The notes below the pieces were generated by a model, which worked only from the letters and a program-made list of their open reading frames with translations, made no database searches and was not told the DNA's origin. From Isoptericola luteus (lineage in GTDB: Bacteria > Actinomycetota > Actinomycetes > Actinomycetales > Cellulomonadaceae), in NCBI RefSeq assembly GCF_020297055.1, contig NZ_JAIXCQ010000008.1, positions 124,001 through 188,000 of the forward strand: DNA of 64,000 nt, read 5' to 3'. Of the stretch, positions 60,528 to 64,000 are shown piece by piece. Positions within the stretch are counted from its first letter, which is position 1. Each line of letters begins with the position of its first letter. A program made the translations under genes and the position numbers.

Positions 60528-60576
60528 GGCGGGCAGCTTTCCACAGGCCGCTCCCGTCGGTCGTCGCGCTGGTGCG

Positions 60577-61542
60577 TCATCGTGCCGGGGTGCCGACCAG
60601 GGCGTCGCCCACCTCGGAGCGCAGGTACAGCACGGACCGGCCGGACCGCGCGGACGTGAGCAGGCCGGCGTCGTGCAGCGCGCGCAGGTGCTGGTTGACG
60701 GCACTGGTTGTGACGTCGAGGCGACGCGCGAGCTCCGTGGACGACGCCGGGTGCTCGAGCGTCGTCAGCAGCCCGGCCCGCACGCGCCCGACGACGGCGA
60801 CGAGCGCGGCGCCCGCGACCGGCCGCTCCGCCTGCCACAGCGTCCCGGTGCCCCGTGCGCCGTACATGATGGTCGGCGGCTCGGCGGGGGAGATGGGGCA
60901 GGACGCCCCGCGGGTGAACAGCGTCGGCACCAGCGTGAGGCCCTCCCCGGTGGTGGCCCGCAGCTGGTCCCGGGGCTGGGTCGCGAGCTGCACGCTCACG
61001 ACGCCGTCCGCGAACGACACGCGCTCGGCGAGGTCGGCGAACATCGCGCCCGCCCCACGAGCGGAGATCACGGTGCCGCGGTGCACGACGTCGGCCTGGA
61101 GCACGGCGCGCATCCGCGGCCAGTAGGGGGCGAAGCAGGCGTCCCAGTAAGCGGCCAGGGCGTCCAGGACGCGTTGCCGCACCTGGGACGTCGGCCCGCG
61201 CAGCGCCGGCGGCGGGCCTGCGGGGTGGAGCGCGGCGAGCTCGCGGCCGACGACGTCTGCCCCGGTCCGGGCCACGACGGCCAGCTCGTCGTCGATCCGC
61301 GTGAGCGGGCCGCGAGGGCGCGGGGTGAGATGGTCCGGCGTCCACAGCGTCTCGTTGGTCAGGGCCAGCAGCATCTCGCCGTCGAGACGGGACCGGGCCT
61401 CCTGCGTGCGGCGCAGCCACGGCAGGTGCAGCGGGTACCGGCCCGGTTCGCGCCAGGTGCGCAGCGACAGGACGAGCTCGTTCAACGGCGAGACGGCGAA
61501 CCGGACGTCGGCCAGGTCCATGCCCGCGAGCTCGTAGCGCAT
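60577..61542 (-). CDS. ArsR-type regulator with long N-terminal domain (DUF5937-like)
   Basis: 321 residues from ATG 61542 (GTG 61551 is a longer option). The C-terminal winged helix is VGRVRAGLLTTLEHPASSTELARRLDVTTSAVNQHLRALHDAGLLTSARSGRSVLYLRSEVGDAL (about residues 250-315). The N-terminal 200 residues (FAVSPLNELVLSLRTWREPGRYPLHLPWL) are a common extension in actinobacterial ArsR regulators. A GAAGCG/CGCTTC dyad sits between it and the divergent transporter gene, which it probably controls. Confidence 0.86.
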   Translation of the reverse strand: MRYELAGMDLADVRFAVSPLNELVLSLRTWREPGRYPLHLPWLRRTQEARSRLDGEMLLALTNETLWTPDHLTPRPRGPLTRIDDELAVVARTGADVVGRELAALHPAGPPPALRGPTSQVRQRVLDALAAYWDACFAPYWPRMRAVLQADVVHRGTVISARGAGAMFADLAERVSFADGVVSVQLATQPRDQLRATTGEGLTLVPTLFTRGASCPISPAEPPTIMYGARGTGTLWQAERPVAGAALVAVVGRVRAGLLTTLEHPASSTELARRLDVTTSAVNQHLRALHDAGLLTSARSGRSVLYLRSEVGDALVGTPAR

Positions 61543-61555
61543 CCATCCCACGGAT

Positions 61556-61585
61556 GAAGCGTATTCCTTGATCGTTCCGCGCTTC
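61556..61585. promoter_or_regulatory. Dyad between ArsR-type regulator and MFS transporter
   Basis: GAAGCG (61556-61561) and CGCTTC (61580-61585) flank TATTCC-TTGATC-GTTCCG within the 69-bp divergent promoter region. Candidate operator for the ArsR-type protein. Confidence 0.4.
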
Positions 61586-61611
61586 GCCAGGTCTGTCGCC
61601 TACTGGTTCCC

Positions 61612-62943
61612 GTGATCCAGACGCTCTTCCCCCGTGACCGGGTGGCCCGCGCCCTCACCGTCTCGACCATGGCCTTCGCCATGTCGACCGGAGTCTTCTA
61701 CTCCGTGTCCGTCCTCTACTTCACGCGTGTCGTCGGCCTGTCCGCCGGTGCCGTCGGGCTCGGACTGGGCGTCGCGGGCGGCGCGGGGGTGCTGGGGTCG
61801 TTCCTCGCCGGCCGCTGGTCGGACCGGTGGGGCGCGCATCGCGTGCAGGTCTGGGGCCTGGTGGTCCAGGCGTCGGCGCTCGCCGCCTACGCGTTCGTCG
61901 CCGACGTCGTGAGCTTCACCGTGGTCGCCGTCCTGGTCAGCGCCGGGCGCGGCGTGCAGGGCACCGCGCGGCAGACGTTGCTCGCACGGTGGTTCACCGG
62001 GGCCGAGCGGGTCGAGGTGCGCGCCCGGCTGCGCGTCGTGACGAACGTGTTCATCGGGCTGGGCACGCTGGCCGCGGCGGTCGCCCTGCTGCTCGACACC
62101 GCCGTCGCTTACCGCACCGCGATGGTGGGTACGGCGGTGCTGCTGCTGGTCGCCGTCGTGCCGCTGGTCGCCCTCCCGCGCACCGTGCCCGGGCTGGCCG
62201 AACGGCTGCGCGCGGGCGCGCTCGCCGCTCAGGGCGCCGCGGACGGGGGCGCGGCGCCCGCCGCGGGCTCGGCCGGTGCGCCGGTCGGTGTCCCGGCCGG
62301 CACCGCGGCGCCGTCGCCCTGGCGTGACCGCACGTACCTCGCCAGCGTGGCGCTCAACGCCGTGGTCGCCATGCAGTTCGGGGTGATGACGGTGGGCGTG
62401 CCCCTGTGGGTGGCGACGACCGACGCGCCCACCGCCGTCGTCTCCGCGCTGCTGGTGGTCAACACCGTGCTGGTGGCGCTGCTGCAGGTGCGCGCGTCGC
62501 GCGGGACCCACGACGTGCGCGGGGCCGGCCGGGCGGTGCGACGCGGCGCGGTGCTGCTCGCCGTGGCGTGCGTGGTGTACGCGGCCGCGGGCCACGGCAG
62601 CCTGGTGGTCGCGACGGTGCTGCTGGTGCTGGCCGCCGCCACGCACTCCCTCGGCGAGGTGCTCTCCGAGGCCGGCGGGTGGGGGATGGCGTTCGAGCTC
62701 GCCGACCCGCGGCGGGCGGGCGAGTACCAGGGCCTGTCGCAGACGGGCTACGCGCTCTCGGGCATGGTGGCCCCGGTGGTCGTCACCGCGCTGCCGATCC
62801 GGTACGGCGCGCCGGGCTGGCTGGTGCTCGGGGCGATCTTCGTCGCGGCAGGTGTCGGCGCGGCCGCCGTGGCCCGTCGTGCCGCGGACCGGGCCGACCC
62901 GGTCGACGCCGGACTCTCCCCGATCGCTTCCACGTCCCGCTGA
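61612..62943 (+). CDS. MFS transporter
   Basis: 443 residues from GTG 61612. Twelve predicted helices with a cytoplasmic loop after helix 6 (about residues 188-240, rich in Ala/Gly/Pro). Motif A is LAGRWSDRWGAHRVQVWG after helix 2. GRGVQGTARQTLLARWFTGAERVEVRARLRVVTNVFIGLG and ATHSLGEVLSEAGGWGMAFELADPRRAGEYQGLSQTGYALSG are typical of drug-efflux-type MFS. Divergent from an ArsR-type regulator, so inducible efflux is likely; substrate unknown. Confidence 0.88.
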   Translation: MIQTLFPRDRVARALTVSTMAFAMSTGVFYSVSVLYFTRVVGLSAGAVGLGLGVAGGAGVLGSFLAGRWSDRWGAHRVQVWGLVVQASALAAYAFVADVVSFTVVAVLVSAGRGVQGTARQTLLARWFTGAERVEVRARLRVVTNVFIGLGTLAAAVALLLDTAVAYRTAMVGTAVLLLVAVVPLVALPRTVPGLAERLRAGALAAQGAADGGAAPAAGSAGAPVGVPAGTAAPSPWRDRTYLASVALNAVVAMQFGVMTVGVPLWVATTDAPTAVVSALLVVNTVLVALLQVRASRGTHDVRGAGRAVRRGAVLLAVACVVYAAAGHGSLVVATVLLVLAAATHSLGEVLSEAGGWGMAFELADPRRAGEYQGLSQTGYALSGMVAPVVVTALPIRYGAPGWLVLGAIFVAAGVGAAAVARRAADRADPVDAGLSPIASTSR

Positions 62944-63076
62944 CCTCGCCGCCCTTGGGGTCACGACGGGGGCACGGCGGGGACGCGACGGTCACGCGAC
63001 GGGGAGCGGCGAGGCGCGGCGGACGCCCGGACGGCTCGCGCTGCGCCGCCGGGCACCGGCACCCCAGAATGCAGGG

Positions 63077-64000
63077 GTGACGGACGACGAGGTTCCGGCG
63101 GCGCCGACGGTGGGGTTCGTGGGGGCGCGCGGCGGGGTGGTCGCGCAGCCCGACGCCGAGCATCGCACCCGCTGGACGCTCGTCGAGGACCGGGTGGCGT
63201 TCGCCCGCGCCGCACAGGACCTGGCCCCGGCGCTGCGGGACCGCATCGCCGTCGTCGTCCACGATCTCCGCGGGCCGGCGCACCGGCCGGTCGCGGCGGT
63301 GCGATGGATCGACGACGACTGGGTGCTGCTCCTCACCCCGACGGCGTGGTTCACGGAGGACGACCGGCAGGTGCACACGGGCGAGCTGGGCTGCCTGGTG
63401 GGCCCGGACCGGGTGCTGACCTTCGAGGAGGGCGACGCGAGGGTGCAGGAGCACGCTCTCGAGCGCCTCGGCGGTCCTGGTGGGCATCACGGCACCGCGC
63501 CGCACCGGGTGGTGCTCGCCGTCGTGCTGTCCCTCGTGGGTGTCGCGGCGAAGGTGGAGGTGGCGCTCGGGGACGCCGTCGCCGACGCCGAGCGTCTCGT
63601 CTTCGACACCGGGACCACCGCGCCGGTGCAGCAGGTCTACGATCTCAAGCGCGAGATCGCCGAGGCGCGGCGCGCCCTGGTGCCCGTGTCGGCGGAGCTG
63701 CCCGAGCTGTCCGAGGCCGACGAGGAGCACCCCCTGGTGGAGCGCCGCACGCTCGAGCGCCTGGTCGCCGCGGTGGAGCGGGTCGACCGGCACCTCGACG
63801 CCCACGACGACCTGCTCTCCGACATGCTGCAGGTGCACCTCGCGCAGGTGTCCGTGCGGCAGAACGAGGACATGCGCAAGATCTCCGCGTGGGCGGCGAT
63901 CCTCGTGTACCCGACGGTGATTGCGGGCGTCTACGGCATGAACTTCCGGCACCTGCCCGAGCTGCACTGGGTGCTCGGCTACCCGTTCTCGCTCGCGCTC
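63077..64000 (+). CDS. corA: CorA-family divalent cation transporter, 5' part (3' end outside window)
   Basis: 308 residues are visible from GTG 63077. The large N-terminal cytoplasmic domain (WTLVEDRVAFARAAQDL, VVHDLRGPAHRPVAAVRWIDDDWVLLLTPTAWF) leads to the long helix (VQQVYDLKREIAEARRALVPV, MLQVHLAQVSVRQNEDMRKISAWAAILVYPTVIAGV) and the selectivity motif YGMNF. The channel transports Mg2+ (or Co2+/Ni2+). The second membrane helix begins at the right edge. No strong ribosome site is seen before the GTG, so the start could differ. Confidence 0.87.
   Translation, partial: MTDDEVPAAPTVGFVGARGGVVAQPDAEHRTRWTLVEDRVAFARAAQDLAPALRDRIAVVVHDLRGPAHRPVAAVRWIDDDWVLLLTPTAWFTEDDRQVHTGELGCLVGPDRVLTFEEGDARVQEHALERLGGPGGHHGTAPHRVVLAVVLSLVGVAAKVEVALGDAVADAERLVFDTGTTAPVQQVYDLKREIAEARRALVPVSAELPELSEADEEHPLVERRTLERLVAAVERVDRHLDAHDDLLSDMLQVHLAQVSVRQNEDMRKISAWAAILVYPTVIAGVYGMNFRHLPELHWVLGYPFSLAL

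Overview
The window is high-GC DNA (strong G/C bias at third codon positions, frequent GTG starts, many 1-4 nt stop/start overlaps) and reads as an ordinary actinobacterial chromosome. Gene types such as the NhaA-DsbA fusion, DUF4235, DUF5808, an LPXTG protein with DUF5979-like repeats, and ABC sugar importers lacking their own ATPase fit an actinomycete of the Micrococcales (Promicromonosporaceae/Cellulomonadaceae-like). That placement is inference. No rRNA, tRNA or CRISPR array was recognised.

Layout. 1-6.2 kb: 3' half of argG, a vanRS-like two-component system divergent from a VanY-type D,D-carboxypeptidase, a frameshifted DUF1345 membrane gene, and small secreted or membrane proteins. 6.2-11.2 kb: FAD monooxygenase, a deleted vapBC toxin-antitoxin fossil, a thioesterase-like protein, aldo/keto reductase, peptidase E, and a VOC protein. 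11.3-18.1 kb: NhaA-DsbA fusion, YdcF-like protein, a secreted M23 peptidase with SH3 repeats, a lipoprotein/membrane protein pair, and GlsB. 18.1-24.8 kb: P-type cation ATPase, arcD-arcA (arginine deiminase branch without arcB/arcC), and S66 carboxypeptidase. 24.8-31.4 kb: several regulator/target pairs with visible dyads (TetR, AlbA_2/Schlafen-type, ArsR) and small membrane proteins. 31.5-39.1 kb: one 2534-residue LPXTG-anchored surface protein. 39-43.5 kb: AAA ATPase, beta-helix protein, shortened universal stress protein, LysR/DHFR-like divergent pair, and a 34-residue basic protein.

43.6-55.5 kb is the most interesting region. A polyol dehydrogenase gene and a polyol-type ABC importer with a SorC regulator appear to be one regulon, because both promoters carry the same CARAYGAG half-sites. 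They are now separated by a 1.5 kb IS4-type element, a three-gene module (secreted ~130-residue peptide, ABC ATPase, FtsX-like permease) and a YihY/BrkB protein. The IS has a 10-bp target duplication. Its right end completes a consensus -35 box (TTGACA) 17 bp upstream of a TAGGTT -10, so the insertion appears to have created a hybrid promoter for the secreted peptide/ABC module. The architecture resembles bacteriocin/export-immunity loci, but the peptide matches no family I recognise.

55.5-64 kb: RDD protein, a short PEP-utilising/ATP-grasp enzyme with a REP-like palindrome inside its coding sequence, two small DNA-binding-like proteins under an elaborate double dyad, SDR, VanZ-like, ArsR/MFS divergent pair, and the 5' part of a CorA transporter. 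All functions are inferred from sequence reading alone; no database search was run.
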